This document shows positions 25,796 to 35,525 of a DNA stretch of 64,000 nt, in pieces (position 1 is the first letter of the stretch; every line of letters begins with the position of its first letter). The notes beneath the pieces are model-generated. The model made no database searches. It saw only the letters and a list, made by a program, of their open reading frames with translations, and was not told the origin of the DNA. This stretch comes from Pyxidicoccus caerfyrddinensis. Lineage in GTDB: Bacteria > Myxococcota > Myxococcia > Myxococcales > Myxococcaceae. Where the stretch lies: positions 124,001 to 188,000 of the forward strand of contig NZ_JAAIYA010000006.1 in the NCBI RefSeq assembly GCF_010894405.1, read 5' to 3'. The position numbers and the translations under genes were made by a program.

Positions 25796-27987
25796 GCGCG
25801 CGCTGGCTCCAGGCCCATGAGCGGCAGTGGCGTTGGGTCCTCCAGGCCATTGCCTGGGTCACCATCGTCAGCGGCGTGGGGATGATTCTCATGCCCGGCA
25901 CGTTGCTCGCGTTCCTCGAGGCCGGGACGGACCTGACCAGCCGGCACACCTTCGGCATCGAAGGCATGTTCATGGTGCTGTTCGGCGGGCTGCTGCTCCA
26001 CGGCTTGAAGTCCCCGCGGGAGAATGGCGTGGCCGTGCTGTGGGCCGGCGTGCAGAAGCTGGCGGCCTTCGGCGCGGTGTCGCTGGGCGTGCTGCGCGGC
26101 GTCTTCTCGCCGCTCGCGCTCACCGTGGCCTTCTTCGACCTGCTGTCCGGCGTGGTGGTGCTGGGCTACCTCGCCTTCCTGCGCCGGGAGCAGCGGGCCT
26201 CCGTGGCCGGCCGCACCGGGGCGCTCACCGCGAGCGGGGCCGTGACGGAGCCGCTCGGGATGAGCGCACCCGGCGTGGGCGTGCCTCCATCCGGGCGGCC
26301 CCGGCCGATGCCGGCGATGCCCGGCGCATCCGTGGCGGAGGTGTCTCCGTCCGGCCCGGCACACCCCGCGGTGGCGGAGGGTGCGCCCATGACGGACGCG
26401 GCGCCTTCCCCAGCGCCCCTGCCCTTCACCGCGAGCGGGCGGAAGCGCTCGCTCATCCTCGCGGGCGGCGGCATGCGCGTGGCGTGGCAGGCGGGCGTCC
26501 TGCGCGCGCTGTCGGACGCGGGGCTCACCTTCCAGCATGGCGACGGCACGTCGGGCGGCATCATCAACCTGGCGATGCTGCTGTCCGGCCTGTCTCCGAA
26601 GGAGATGTGTGAGAGGTGGCGGACGCTCCGGGTGAAGGACTTCGTGTCCTTCGTCTCGCCGGAGCAGTACCTGCGCGCCTGGAAGATGGAGGCCATGGGC
26701 GACGCGGACGGCATCGTCCAGCACGTCTTCCCGCACCTGGGCATCGACGTGGAGGCCATCCGCGCGCACGACGGAATGGAGGGCACGTTCAACGTCTGCG
26801 AGTTCACCCGGAAGACGAACGAGGTCATCCCCCACACGCACGTGGACCGCGACCTGCTCGTGGCGGGCATCTCCCTGCCCATCTTCATGCCCCCCGTGCG
26901 GAGGGCCGGCGCCATCTACACGGACTCGGTGTGGATTCAGGACGCCAACCTGCTGGAGGCCGTGCGCCGGGGCGCGGACGAGCTGTGGGTGCTGTGGTGC
27001 ATCGGCAATACGCCCGCGTACGAGCGCGGCGTCTTCCGTCAGTACGTCCACATGATTGAGATGAGCGCCAACGGCGCACTCTTCGCCCAGCTGGCGCAAA
27101 TCGAAGACATCAACGCACGCATCCGCGCGGGCGAGGTGGTGATGGGGCACCGCGAGCCCATCGCCGTCCACCTCATCAAGCCCGAGCGTCCGCTGCCGCT
27201 GGACCCGGACTTCTACGCGGGGCACATCACCGCCGCCTCGCTCATCGACATGGGCTACTCGGACGCCTGGCGCTACCTCGCGGTGGCCGGCGACCGCGGC
27301 CTCCCCCTCACCCCGGAGATGACGCAGATGACCGAACCCGCTCCCGACCTGACCTTCCGCGAAACCATGTCCGGACCCCTGGCCCTTGGCGTCACCGACC
27401 CCGTGGCCGGCGCCCGTCAGGGCAAGGACACCGCCTTCACCATGCACTGCACCATCAGCGTGGATGACATGGACGCCTTCATCCAGGACGCCAGTCACGC
27501 CGCCCGCCTGGTGGCCCACGTCAGCTACCCGCCCTTCGGCGAGGACCTCCCCGTGCGCCAGGGGTACTTCAACCTCTTCCGCTCCACCGATGACCCGAAC
27601 ACGCGCCTGATGACATACGGCCTGCGCTTCGAGGCGAACGGGAAGGAGTACTACCTGGAGGGCACGAAGACCATCCACGACGACCGCGGCCCCGACCTGT
27701 GGAAGGACACCACGCGCCTGTACTCCCAGCTCCACGAGGGCCCGGATGCGCGCGGCCCCGTGGTGGGCGCGGGCGTGCTGAAGCTCGGCGTGGGGCAGCT
27801 GCTCAAGCTCATCTCCAGCATGCGCTCGGCCCGCGAGGGCACCGAGGGGCTCCGGGCCGTGGGCCGCTTCGGCAGGCTCTTCCTGGGCACCCTCTGGGAC
27901 CTCTACGCGCCGCGCGCGCGGAAGGAGGAACCCGAGCGGGCCCCGGAGGGCACGGAGCGCGGGCAGGAGCCGACGGCGAACGTGTGA
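25792..27987 (+). CDS. Patatin-like phospholipase with N-terminal membrane domain
   Basis: 731 residues, GTG start overlapping the previous stop (GTGA). Residues 10-130 contain four hydrophobic helices (AIAWVTIVSGVGMILMP and others). After a Pro-rich linker the patatin domain begins at RKRSLILAGGGMRVAW (oxyanion GGGMR), with nucleophile motif GTSGG and a dyad Asp in the YTDSVWIQDANL region. A C-terminal domain from about 530 (LTFRETMSGPLALG, then YYLEGTKTIHDD) is beta-rich and also occurs attached to GMC oxidoreductases. The protein likely cleaves acyl chains from lipids at the inner membrane. The dyad Asp sits in DAN rather than the usual DGG/A, so activity needs testing. Confidence 0.85.
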   Translation: MSARWLQAHERQWRWVLQAIAWVTIVSGVGMILMPGTLLAFLEAGTDLTSRHTFGIEGMFMVLFGGLLLHGLKSPRENGVAVLWAGVQKLAAFGAVSLGVLRGVFSPLALTVAFFDLLSGVVVLGYLAFLRREQRASVAGRTGALTASGAVTEPLGMSAPGVGVPPSGRPRPMPAMPGASVAEVSPSGPAHPAVAEGAPMTDAAPSPAPLPFTASGRKRSLILAGGGMRVAWQAGVLRALSDAGLTFQHGDGTSGGIINLAMLLSGLSPKEMCERWRTLRVKDFVSFVSPEQYLRAWKMEAMGDADGIVQHVFPHLGIDVEAIRAHDGMEGTFNVCEFTRKTNEVIPHTHVDRDLLVAGISLPIFMPPVRRAGAIYTDSVWIQDANLLEAVRRGADELWVLWCIGNTPAYERGVFRQYVHMIEMSANGALFAQLAQIEDINARIRAGEVVMGHREPIAVHLIKPERPLPLDPDFYAGHITAASLIDMGYSDAWRYLAVAGDRGLPLTPEMTQMTEPAPDLTFRETMSGPLALGVTDPVAGARQGKDTAFTMHCTISVDDMDAFIQDASHAARLVAHVSYPPFGEDLPVRQGYFNLFRSTDDPNTRLMTYGLRFEANGKEYYLEGTKTIHDDRGPDLWKDTTRLYSQLHEGPDARGPVVGAGVLKLGVGQLLKLISSMRSAREGTEGLRAVGRFGRLFLGTLWDLYAPRARKEEPERAPEGTERGQEPTANV

Positions 27988-27999
27988 GGAGGGGACACC

Positions 28000-29775
28000 A
28001 TGGACGCTGGCAATGCGCACTACGACGTCATCATCGTGGGCTCCGGCTTCGGCGGCTCGGTGATGGCCTGGCGGCTGGCCGAGGCCGGCCTGCGGGTCTG
28101 CGTGCTGGAGCGGGGCAAGGCGTATCCGCCGGGCTCCTTCCCGCGCAGCCCCTATGGGATGCGCCGCAACTTCTGGGACCCGAGCCAGGGCATGTACGGC
28201 ATGTTCAACCTCTGGTCCTTCCGGGGACTGGGAGGCGTGGTGTCGTCCGGGCTGGGCGGAGGCTCGCTCATCTACGCCAACGTGCTGCTGCGCAAGGACG
28301 AGAAGACCTTCGTCCACGAGAACCTGCGCGACGGCGGCTACGAGTCCTGGCCCGTCACCCGCCAGGATTTGGACCCGCACTACGACGTCGTGGAGCGGAT
28401 GATGAACGCCCAGCGCTACCCGCTGGAGCACGCGCCCTACGCGTCCACCGCCAAGACGCTCGCCATGAAGCTCGCGGCCGAGCGGCTGGGGCGGGGCGCG
28501 GACTGGCAGCTGCCTCCGCTGGCCGTCACCTTCAGCAACCCCGGGGAAGCGCCAGTGCCGGGCGAGCCCATCCGCGAGGAGCACCCCAACCTCCACGGCC
28601 GCACGCGCACCACGTGCCGGCTGTGCGGGGAGTGTGACATCGGCTGCAACTACGGCAGCAAGAACACGCTCGACTACACGTACCTGTCCGCCGCGAAGCG
28701 CCACGGCGCCGAGCTGCGCACGCTCGCCGAGGTGAAGGAGTTCTGGCCCGGAGAGCACGGCGGCTACGTCGTGCAGTACGTGGACCACTCGGACGCGCGC
28801 GAGGGCGAGCGGCGGGAGGTCTCCTCCGAGCTGCTGCCCCGCACGACACTCACCGCGGACCGGCTGGTGCTGTCCGCGGGCACCTTCGGGACCACCTATC
28901 TGTTGAGGTTGATGGAGAGGCGGGGGCACTTCCCGGCCCTCAGCGCCCAGCTCGGCACGCGCTTCTGCGGCAACGGAGACCTGCTCGGCTTCCTGCTCCG
29001 GTGCAGGGACAGCAGCTCCGGCACGCCGCTGCCGCGCGTGCTGGACGGGGGACGGGGGCCCGTCATCACCAGCGCCATCCACTTCCGGGGCGAGGAGGAG
29101 GGCGGCACCGGGCGCGGCTACTACGTGGAGGACGCCGGCTTCCCGGAGTTCTTCAACTGGCTGTACGAGGGCGCCCACCAGATTTCGCTCCTCAAGCGCA
29201 GCGCGCGCCTGGCGGGCCGCATCGCCAAGGGCTGGCTGCGGCTCACCCGCGACTCGGACGTCAGCGAGGAGATTGCCGAGGTGCTGGGCGACTGCACCGG
29301 CTCGGCCACGTCCCTGCCGCTGCTCGCCATGGGCCGGGACATCCCCGACGGGCACATGCGCCTGACGGACGACGGGATGCTGGACATCGACTGGCGGGTG
29401 AAGGGCTCCAGCGAGTACTTCCGCCGCGTGCGCGAGTCCATGCGGGAAATCGCCGACGCGCTGGAGGGGAAGATGGTGCAGAACCCGCTGGGCTACTTGA
29501 GCCGCGTCATCACCGTGCACCCGCTCGGCGGCTGCCCCATGGGCAACTCGCCCGAGGAGGGCGTCGTGGATGCCAATGGCGAGGTCTACGGCCACCCCGG
29601 CCTCTTCGTGGCGGACGGCTCCGTCATGCCCGGGCCCACCGGGCCCAACCCCAGCCTCACCATCGCCGCGCTCGCGGACCGCTTCGCCGAGCACCTCCTC
29701 GCCGGGCGCTCACGCCCCGTGTCCACCCCCGCCCACGCGCCCCAGGACGTGGAGGTGCCCGCCGCTCCCGTGTGA
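28000..29775 (+). CDS. GMC-family FAD oxidoreductase, cholesterol-oxidase-like
   Basis: 591 residues, ATG behind GAGGAGGGG. N-terminal dinucleotide fold VIIVGSGFGGSVMAWRLAEA with the acidic VLERGK end of strand 2. It has the cholesterol-oxidase features RGLGGVVSSGLGGGSLIY, the CRLCGECDIGC cluster followed by NYGSKNTLDYTYL, and the C-terminal active-site motif ITVHPLGGCPMG. No twin-arginine or Sec signal is visible, so it seems cytosolic, unlike secreted cholesterol oxidases. It ends the four-gene cluster. Substrate may be a sterol, hopanoid or other polycyclic alcohol; myxobacteria are among the few bacteria that make sterols. Confidence 0.87.
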   Translation: MDAGNAHYDVIIVGSGFGGSVMAWRLAEAGLRVCVLERGKAYPPGSFPRSPYGMRRNFWDPSQGMYGMFNLWSFRGLGGVVSSGLGGGSLIYANVLLRKDEKTFVHENLRDGGYESWPVTRQDLDPHYDVVERMMNAQRYPLEHAPYASTAKTLAMKLAAERLGRGADWQLPPLAVTFSNPGEAPVPGEPIREEHPNLHGRTRTTCRLCGECDIGCNYGSKNTLDYTYLSAAKRHGAELRTLAEVKEFWPGEHGGYVVQYVDHSDAREGERREVSSELLPRTTLTADRLVLSAGTFGTTYLLRLMERRGHFPALSAQLGTRFCGNGDLLGFLLRCRDSSSGTPLPRVLDGGRGPVITSAIHFRGEEEGGTGRGYYVEDAGFPEFFNWLYEGAHQISLLKRSARLAGRIAKGWLRLTRDSDVSEEIAEVLGDCTGSATSLPLLAMGRDIPDGHMRLTDDGMLDIDWRVKGSSEYFRRVRESMREIADALEGKMVQNPLGYLSRVITVHPLGGCPMGNSPEEGVVDANGEVYGHPGLFVADGSVMPGPTGPNPSLTIAALADRFAEHLLAGRSRPVSTPAHAPQDVEVPAAPV

Positions 29776-29866
29776 GCCCGTGTCGGTGATGCCTGTTATT
29801 TTCAGTATTGTTGCTTTCTCGTGATTCGAGACAGAGTGCGGCCCCTACCTTGGAGGGGAGTCAGCT

Positions 29867-32800
29867 TTGTCTACACGTGCAGGTCTCGCTCGCGGGCTAT
29901 GTCTCGCGATGTTGCTATGGGGTGCGGGGGCGTTTGCCCAGGGCACCTCGGTCATCACCGGAACCATCTCCAACGCGGCGGACCAGAAGTCGCTCGCGGA
30001 CGCCGTGGTGACGGCCACGTCTCCGAAGCTGCAGGGTGAGCGGACCGTCGTCTCGGACGCGAGCGGCCTGTACCGGCTCCCCCAGCTTCCCCCGGGCACG
30101 TACACCCTGCGCGTGGAGCGCGAGGGCTACGAGCCCTTCGTGCGCAGCGACGTCGTCCTGCGGTTGGACCGCACGGTGCGCGTCAACGTCCAGCTGCTGC
30201 CCAGCTCGCTCGGCGAGGAGATTTCCATCACCGCCACGCCGCCCACCATCGACGTGGGCAGCAGCACCGCGGGCCTGAGCGTGGACGCGGACTTCATCCG
30301 CAACATCGCCGTCATCCGCCCGGGCACCAAGGGCTCCGCGTCGCGCTCCTTCGAGTCGCTGGCGGAGCTGGCGCCGGGCGCCACGGAGGACCGCTACGGC
30401 GTGAGCGTGAGCGGCAGCTCCTCGCCGGAGAGCCAGTATGTGGTGGACGGCCTGTCCGTGAATGACCCGGGCGTGGGCACGCTGGGCACGCCGCTGTCGG
30501 TGGAGTTCGTCCAGGAGGTCAACGTCATCACCGGTGGCTACATGCCCGAGTACGGCCGCTCCACCGGCGGCGTGCTCAACGTCGTCACCAAGTCCGGCTC
30601 CAACGAGTTCCACGGCTCCGTCTTCGGCACCATGGCGCCGGGCGCCTTCCAGCGCGCGGGCACGGAAATCCGCCAGGAGGGCAGCGTCGTCTCCGCCACG
30701 GGCACTCCGTGGAACCAGGGTGACTTCGGCTTCGACCTGGGAGGCCCCATCGTCAAGGACAAGCTCTGGTTCTACGTGGGCGTGGCGCCGTCCTTCAACC
30801 GCATCCGCGTGGACCGGCAGTTCAGCAAGCTGGAAATCTGCGACGAGGTGGACCCGGCGAACGGCTGCGCGTCCGTGGGCGCGCGCCGCAGGGACCCGTC
30901 CACCGGCTTCAGCGTGGTGACGCCGATTGAGGGCAGCCAGGTCAGCCGCTTCGCGGACGAGCGCAGCGTGCAGTACATGAGCAAGCTGACGTACCTCTTC
31001 AACTCCGACCACAACCTGTCGGTGTCCGTCTTCGGCACGCCGCGCTCCTCCGGTGGCGACGGCCGGTACTCCTTCAGCCGCGACGGAGACCCCGAGGTGT
31101 GCGTGGGCCTGTCGTGCACCGGCTTCGTCCAGGGCACCTACGAGTCCATCGCCACGCGGCGCTCCAACAGCGTGATGGACATCGTCGCGAAGCAGCAGTC
31201 GTCGTTCTTCGACAAGAAGTTCCTCGTGGACGCCACGCTGGGCTGGCACCACCAGGCCGACTCCACCCTGCCGTCGGACGGCTCGGAGCTGGGCTCCAGC
31301 CAGGGCCTGGCCGGGCAGTCCAACCTGGCCTGGCGCCGCACGCGCACCCCGCACTCCATCACCGAGTTCGAGTCGCTGCCCGACCCGTCCGTCTGTGGTG
31401 CCACGCCCGCCGAGCAGTCGCGCAACTGTCCCGTCACCTCCTATTCCACGGGTGGCCCCAACACCATCAGCGAGGCGGAGCTGGACCGCGTGCAGGGCAA
31501 GGTGCTGGGCACGTACCTGATGCAGGCGCTCGGCCACCACATCTTCAAGGCCGGCTTCGACACGGAGCGCACGAGCTTCTCCCTCAACCGCGCGCGCACG
31601 GGCCGCACGCCGTGGCAGGAGTGCACGAGCGGCAACTGCTGGTTCAGCCTCAACGAGTACGGCTACCTGTCCGGGCCGGACACCCCGGTGTTCCTCGCCA
31701 GCAAGCAGGGCACGTCCACGTCGCTGACGGTGGGCGGCTTCGTGCAGGACAGCTGGTCCGTGCTGGACAAGGTGACGGTCAACGTGGGCCTGCGCTACGA
31801 CGTGCAGACCATCTGGGGCCTGGATGACCAGGTGGGCCTGCACCTGCCCAACCAGTGGTCGCCGCGCATTGGCGCCATCTACGACTTCACCCAGCAGGGC
31901 CGCTCCAAGCTGTTCGTCAACTACGCGCGCTTCTACGAGAACGTGCCCCTGGACATGGCGGACCTGTCCTTCCCGCAGCAGCAGCTGTTGTCCGCCACCT
32001 ACACCGCGCCGGCCTGCAACCCGAGCAACCGCGAGTCCCTGCTGACGGGCTGCACCGACGCCAACCGCCAGCGCCTGGGCAACGCCAACGAGGGCCCCAA
32101 CCAGACCTGGGACGCCCAGGGTGGAGACCGCGTGCCGGTGGACCCGAACATCCGCGCGCAGTCCGCGGACGAGTTCATGGCGGGTGCGGAGTACGACTTG
32201 ATGGTGGGCCGCGTCGGCCTCGCGTACACCCGGCGCGTCCTCAATGACGTCATCGAGGACATGAGCCGGGATGACGGCAACACGTTCTTCCTGGGCAACC
32301 CGGGCAAGGGCTTCTCGTCCGACTTCCCGGAGGCGCGCCGCCACTACGACGCGGTGAACCTGTACTACCAGAAGACCTTCTCCAACGGCTGGCTGGCCCA
32401 GGCCAGCTACACGTGGTCCAAGCTGCGCGGCAACTACTCCGGCCTGTTCCGCGCGGACACCGGGCAGCTGTCTCCCAACCTGACGCGCGACTTCGACCTG
32501 CTGTCGCTCACCACCAACCGCGACGGCCCGCTGCCCGGCGACCGCACGCATTCCTTCAAGGCCTTCGGCGCGCGCGAGTTCGTGCTCACCAACGCCACCA
32601 GCTTCAACGTGGGTGGCGGCTACCGGAGCCGCTCGGGCACGCCGCTCAACTACCTGGGCCTGCACCCGCGCCGCAGTGGCTCGGAGACGTTCATCCTCCC
32701 GCGTGGCAGCGCCGGCCGGCTGCCCTGGGTGCACAACGTCGACACCCACGTGGGCGTCAGCCAGAAGCTGTCGAAGGACTACACGCTGAGCGTGTCCATG

Positions 32801-33094
32801 GACGTGTTCAACCTCTTCAACTTCCAGCAGTACACCAACGTGGACCAGACGCTGGCGCTCAACCGCGTGTACGCCATCGAGCAGGACGGCAAGCCGGCGG
32901 ACCTGTCGGCGTGCCTCGATGCGTACAACACCGCCTGCCGCATCGTCCCCGTCTCGGACACGGAGTACACCGTGCTCCCCGACGGGACGAAGCTCGCGCG
33001 CATCCGCACGTCCGACATCAACCCCAACTTCAAGCGCCCCACGGCGTACCAGGCGCCGCGGTCCATCCGCTTCGGCGCGAAGCTGAGCTTCTAG
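29867..33094 (+). CDS. Oar-like TonB-dependent receptor with carboxypeptidase-regulatory-like domain
   Basis: 1075 residues from a TTG start, chosen because GGAGGGGAG lies just upstream and the signal peptide (LCLAMLLWGAGAFA) begins soon after. Residues about 26-105 form a CarboxypepD_reg-like beta-sandwich (TSVITGTISNAADQKSLADA, LPPGTYTLRVEREGY). The plug covers 105-230 with VVDGLSVNDPGVGT and VITGGYMPEYGRSTGGVLN, and the rest is a 22-strand barrel ending RSIRFGAKLSF with a terminal Phe. This is the Oar family of myxobacterial outer-membrane proteins; Oar of M. xanthus takes part in protein secretion and development. A promoter-like AT-rich stretch (29800-29825) precedes it. Confidence 0.9.
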   Translation: MSTRAGLARGLCLAMLLWGAGAFAQGTSVITGTISNAADQKSLADAVVTATSPKLQGERTVVSDASGLYRLPQLPPGTYTLRVEREGYEPFVRSDVVLRLDRTVRVNVQLLPSSLGEEISITATPPTIDVGSSTAGLSVDADFIRNIAVIRPGTKGSASRSFESLAELAPGATEDRYGVSVSGSSSPESQYVVDGLSVNDPGVGTLGTPLSVEFVQEVNVITGGYMPEYGRSTGGVLNVVTKSGSNEFHGSVFGTMAPGAFQRAGTEIRQEGSVVSATGTPWNQGDFGFDLGGPIVKDKLWFYVGVAPSFNRIRVDRQFSKLEICDEVDPANGCASVGARRRDPSTGFSVVTPIEGSQVSRFADERSVQYMSKLTYLFNSDHNLSVSVFGTPRSSGGDGRYSFSRDGDPEVCVGLSCTGFVQGTYESIATRRSNSVMDIVAKQQSSFFDKKFLVDATLGWHHQADSTLPSDGSELGSSQGLAGQSNLAWRRTRTPHSITEFESLPDPSVCGATPAEQSRNCPVTSYSTGGPNTISEAELDRVQGKVLGTYLMQALGHHIFKAGFDTERTSFSLNRARTGRTPWQECTSGNCWFSLNEYGYLSGPDTPVFLASKQGTSTSLTVGGFVQDSWSVLDKVTVNVGLRYDVQTIWGLDDQVGLHLPNQWSPRIGAIYDFTQQGRSKLFVNYARFYENVPLDMADLSFPQQQLLSATYTAPACNPSNRESLLTGCTDANRQRLGNANEGPNQTWDAQGGDRVPVDPNIRAQSADEFMAGAEYDLMVGRVGLAYTRRVLNDVIEDMSRDDGNTFFLGNPGKGFSSDFPEARRHYDAVNLYYQKTFSNGWLAQASYTWSKLRGNYSGLFRADTGQLSPNLTRDFDLLSLTTNRDGPLPGDRTHSFKAFGAREFVLTNATSFNVGGGYRSRSGTPLNYLGLHPRRSGSETFILPRGSAGRLPWVHNVDTHVGVSQKLSKDYTLSVSMDVFNLFNFQQYTNVDQTLALNRVYAIEQDGKPADLSACLDAYNTACRIVPVSDTEYTVLPDGTKLARIRTSDINPNFKRPTAYQAPRSIRFGAKLSF

Positions 33095-33120
33095 CCCGCT
33101 CCCCAGAGAGGACACCTTCC

Positions 33121-33930
33121 ATGAAACTTCGACTGATGGGACTGAGCGTGGGCGTGGCGACGGCCGCCGTGGCCGTATTCGCATGCGGCGTGGACGAGCC
33201 GGAGCCGCAGTGCGTGGTGGCGCGCGCGAGCATCGACGGCTCCACCGGCTCCTTCGCCGCGACGTACACCCTGAAGCCCGGACAGAATCCGGACCAGCAG
33301 TGCGCACGGCTCAAGCCGGAGCGCGTGGGCCTGCAGAAGTACTTCGGTGAGACTCCGAGCGCGCCGGACTCCGTCGCCGTGCGCAGCGCCCGGTTGGGCA
33401 AGCTGGGGCGGGACTTCGCATCCACGCGGCCGGACCCGGACCCCACGCATGCGACGTACTCGGTGGGCCCGTTCGCCAGCGAGGCGCCGGGGCCGGACAA
33501 CTTCTGCAACGTGCCCACGCTCACGCCCTCGCGGCTGGACGTGCCCGCCACGGCACCGGGCCTGCCCGACGGCGGGGTGCAGCCGGACGGCGGCCCGCCC
33601 GCCCAGGCGGCGCAGACCTTCACGTACGAGTGGTCCAACCTGCGCATCTACAACTCGCCGGGGACGCCGGGCACGCAGTTCACCGCGGAGCTGCGCTACA
33701 CGGAGAACGGCTGCACCGCGGAGTACAGCGCCAAGGGCATCTGGCCCGTGGTGACGTGCGGACTGAGCGACGGTGGCGTCAACGAGGTGGCGTGCGACCC
33801 GTACGCGAACTTCGACGCGGGGCGGCTGCGCGGCTCGGGCATCAACCCCATCTTCCCCGTCAAGTGCGACCCGGACGCGCTCATCTGCGTGCTCACGGGC
33901 GAGGTGCCGTCGGAACAGCAGCAGCCGTGA
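33121..33930 (+). CDS. Lipoprotein paired with the Oar-like receptor
   Basis: 269 residues, starting 26 bases after the receptor stop behind GAGAGGA. Signal peptide with lipobox VFACG. The mature part has several Cys (EPQCVVAR, QCARL, FCNVPTL, NGCTAEY, TCGLSDGG, VACDPY, KCDPDALICVL), a Pro/Gly/Asp linker, and no domain I know. Lipoproteins directly behind Oar-like receptors are common in Myxococcaceae and probably act with the receptor at the outer membrane, as SusD-like partners do for SusC, though without sequence likeness to SusD. Confidence 0.75.
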   Translation: MKLRLMGLSVGVATAAVAVFACGVDEPEPQCVVARASIDGSTGSFAATYTLKPGQNPDQQCARLKPERVGLQKYFGETPSAPDSVAVRSARLGKLGRDFASTRPDPDPTHATYSVGPFASEAPGPDNFCNVPTLTPSRLDVPATAPGLPDGGVQPDGGPPAQAAQTFTYEWSNLRIYNSPGTPGTQFTAELRYTENGCTAEYSAKGIWPVVTCGLSDGGVNEVACDPYANFDAGRLRGSGINPIFPVKCDPDALICVLTGEVPSEQQQP

Positions 33931-33952
33931 CACGGATGCAGTGAGCTCGTCA

Positions 33953-33990
33953 ACGGGCCCGGTGGAGACTTCGTGCTCCGCCGGGCCCGT
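33953..33990 (+). terminator. Strong hairpin after the Oar operon
   Basis: Arms ACGGGCCCGG and CCGGGCCCGT (10 bp, perfect), with an inner GGAG/CTCC stem, 22 bp after the lipoprotein stop. No T-run, but the stem is very stable and correctly placed. Confidence 0.55.
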
Positions 33991-34082
33991 GCGCGCTTCC
34001 TGACCCATCTCGACTTTTCAAACGCGGGACGCTACATGGTCGCGGCGCTTCAGCGAGCGCATTGGCGGCCACGGTCCTGCGC

Positions 34083-34778
34083 ATGCTTTCGGTTCCCTTC
34101 TTCGGCACCGCCACGGAGCTCAGTCGCTTCACGCAGCGCACGGGCACGTCCGTCGTCCTGGTGGGCACGGGCGGCACGGAGAGCGCCTTCCCGCAGGACC
34201 TGGCGGAGCGCATCTTCGCGTGGTCCCCGGACGTGAAGCTGGCGTCGGCCAGTCCCGAGGCGCTCACGCGCGTCTCGGGGGACGCGATTCAGCCCGGTGA
34301 CGTGTTCATCTTCGCGGATGGCAAGCTGAGCTGGCGGAGCGAGCCGGCACTGAACCTGGACTCACACGCGCTGGCGTCGCAGGCCGTGTCGCTGTTCATC
34401 AGCGCGCTGTCACAGCAGGGCTATGTGCGGCTCAAACAGCGCGAGCGCAACGACGCCATCTTCACGCGCGTGAAGCTGGTTGCGATGGAGCGGTTGCTGA
34501 AGAACCGGGCGAAGCGGGCCTCTCGTGCGAAGGCCGCGCCGGAGCCGGAGCCGGCTCGGGTGGAAGACCCGTACGCGCTGCTGGGGCTGACGCCGGGGGC
34601 TTCCTTCGAGGAGGCGCGCGCGGCCCGCAACGCGCTGCTCCTGCAGTACCACCCGGACAAGGTGGCGGGGCTGGGGCCGAAGCTGCGCGAGGTGGCCGAG
34701 GCGGAGACGAAGCGCATCAACGCGGCGTTCGCGAGCCTGACGGCTCCGGCGCGCGCGGGGCGGGGACCGCGGGAGTAG
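34083..34778 (+). CDS. J-domain (DnaJ-like) protein with N-terminal unknown domain
   Basis: 231 residues from ATG 34083; a TTG 21 bases earlier is possible and neither has a good ribosome site. The N-terminal 150 residues hold an unknown domain (FFGTATELSRFTQRTG). A basic linker leads to a C-terminal J domain: DPYALLGLTPGASFEEARAA and YHPDKVAGLG, with the HPD tripeptide that stimulates Hsp70 ATPase, and AETKRINAAFASL. No Gly/Phe or zinc-finger region is present, so it is a type III J protein that would bring DnaK to a special client. Converges with the SitI6-like gene; their stop codons lie in a small inverted repeat (34776-34799). Confidence 0.82.
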   Translation: MLSVPFFGTATELSRFTQRTGTSVVLVGTGGTESAFPQDLAERIFAWSPDVKLASASPEALTRVSGDAIQPGDVFIFADGKLSWRSEPALNLDSHALASQAVSLFISALSQQGYVRLKQRERNDAIFTRVKLVAMERLLKNRAKRASRAKAAPEPEPARVEDPYALLGLTPGASFEEARAARNALLLQYHPDKVAGLGPKLREVAEAETKRINAAFASLTAPARAGRGPRE

Positions 34779-34796
34779 ACGCGCGCTCTGTGTCGT

Positions 34797-35519
34797 CTAG
34801 CGAGTGGGCAGCTCACGGAAGGTGAGGCCGTCCAGCTCCAGGCGCTGCACGGCGTTCATGAGCCGCTCGGTGCCGACAATCATCGTGGCGAAGTTGCCCA
34901 CGCGGAAGAGGTCCAGGTCAGTGGGCAGGGTGGCGGCGTCCAGGATGGGGTTGTCCGGCCATTTGAAGGCGTGCCGGCCACAGGTGGCGCACGGTGGAGG
35001 AACATCCGGTGGAATGCAGTCCGGGTGCAGCCGGCCGTGGGGCTCAATCTGGAGTTCCATCAGCTCCGGCGGGTTCTTCTGACGGAACCGCAGCTCCGTT
35101 CGACAGCCCAGCAGCCCCCGGACGCCCGATGCCTGGAGGCGCTCCAACACGTCCCGGTGCACGAGGAGCTTCAGCCCCCCCACCCAGGAGATGGGGCCAA
35201 ACTCCCCATGGGCACGGCCCACCAGCGGACCGAAGCCCGTACCGGGTGGTAGCTCCGCGTCCCGAGGTGCCAGGGGGCGCACCAGCTCGCGCAGGCGCGC
35301 GAACTCGGGGAAGGGCTCGGGCCTGGCCTTCTCGAACTGCTTGCGCTCTGGCAATTGTGACAGGTCAATGCACGGGTACTCGTGGCCCGCATCGGTCCAG
35401 GTGGCGCCGCAGGTGTGGCACCTCACGCCTGGCAGCCCCAGCTTGTGCCACGCGTTGACTACTCCGCCATGCTTCGCTGCCGCCGCCCGGTCCTCGTCCA
35501 GCAAGAAGTACCTGCTCAT
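34797..35519 (-). CDS. SitI6-family immunity protein (double CXXCG motif)
   Basis: 240 residues, soluble, no signal peptide. The hallmark is two CxxCG motifs: RCHTCGATW at 33-41 (Cys34, Cys37) and PPCATCGRHAF at 175-185 (Cys177, Cys180), which can form one zinc site. This is the Myxococcus double-CXXCG paralogous family, known as SitI6-type immunity to SitA6 toxins. Starts 6 bases after the stop of the toxin-like lipoprotein gene, the expected toxin-then-immunity order. It should protect the cell, and siblings, from the cognate SitA toxin received by outer-membrane exchange. Confidence 0.87.
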   Translation of the reverse strand: MSRYFLLDEDRAAAAKHGGVVNAWHKLGLPGVRCHTCGATWTDAGHEYPCIDLSQLPERKQFEKARPEPFPEFARLRELVRPLAPRDAELPPGTGFGPLVGRAHGEFGPISWVGGLKLLVHRDVLERLQASGVRGLLGCRTELRFRQKNPPELMELQIEPHGRLHPDCIPPDVPPPCATCGRHAFKWPDNPILDAATLPTDLDLFRVGNFATMIVGTERLMNAVQRLELDGLTFRELPTR

Positions 35520-35525
35520 CGAACC

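Noticed and set aside
25405-29694. Minus-strand open frame of over 1400 codons
   Set aside because: Antisense to the patatin and GMC genes, which have clear motifs and overlapping starts; the antisense product is low-complexity His/Ala/Gly/Arg.
29915-33307. Long minus-strand open frame opposite the Oar-like receptor
   Set aside because: Shadow frame with the same low-complexity composition; the plus strand has signal peptide, plug and barrel motifs.
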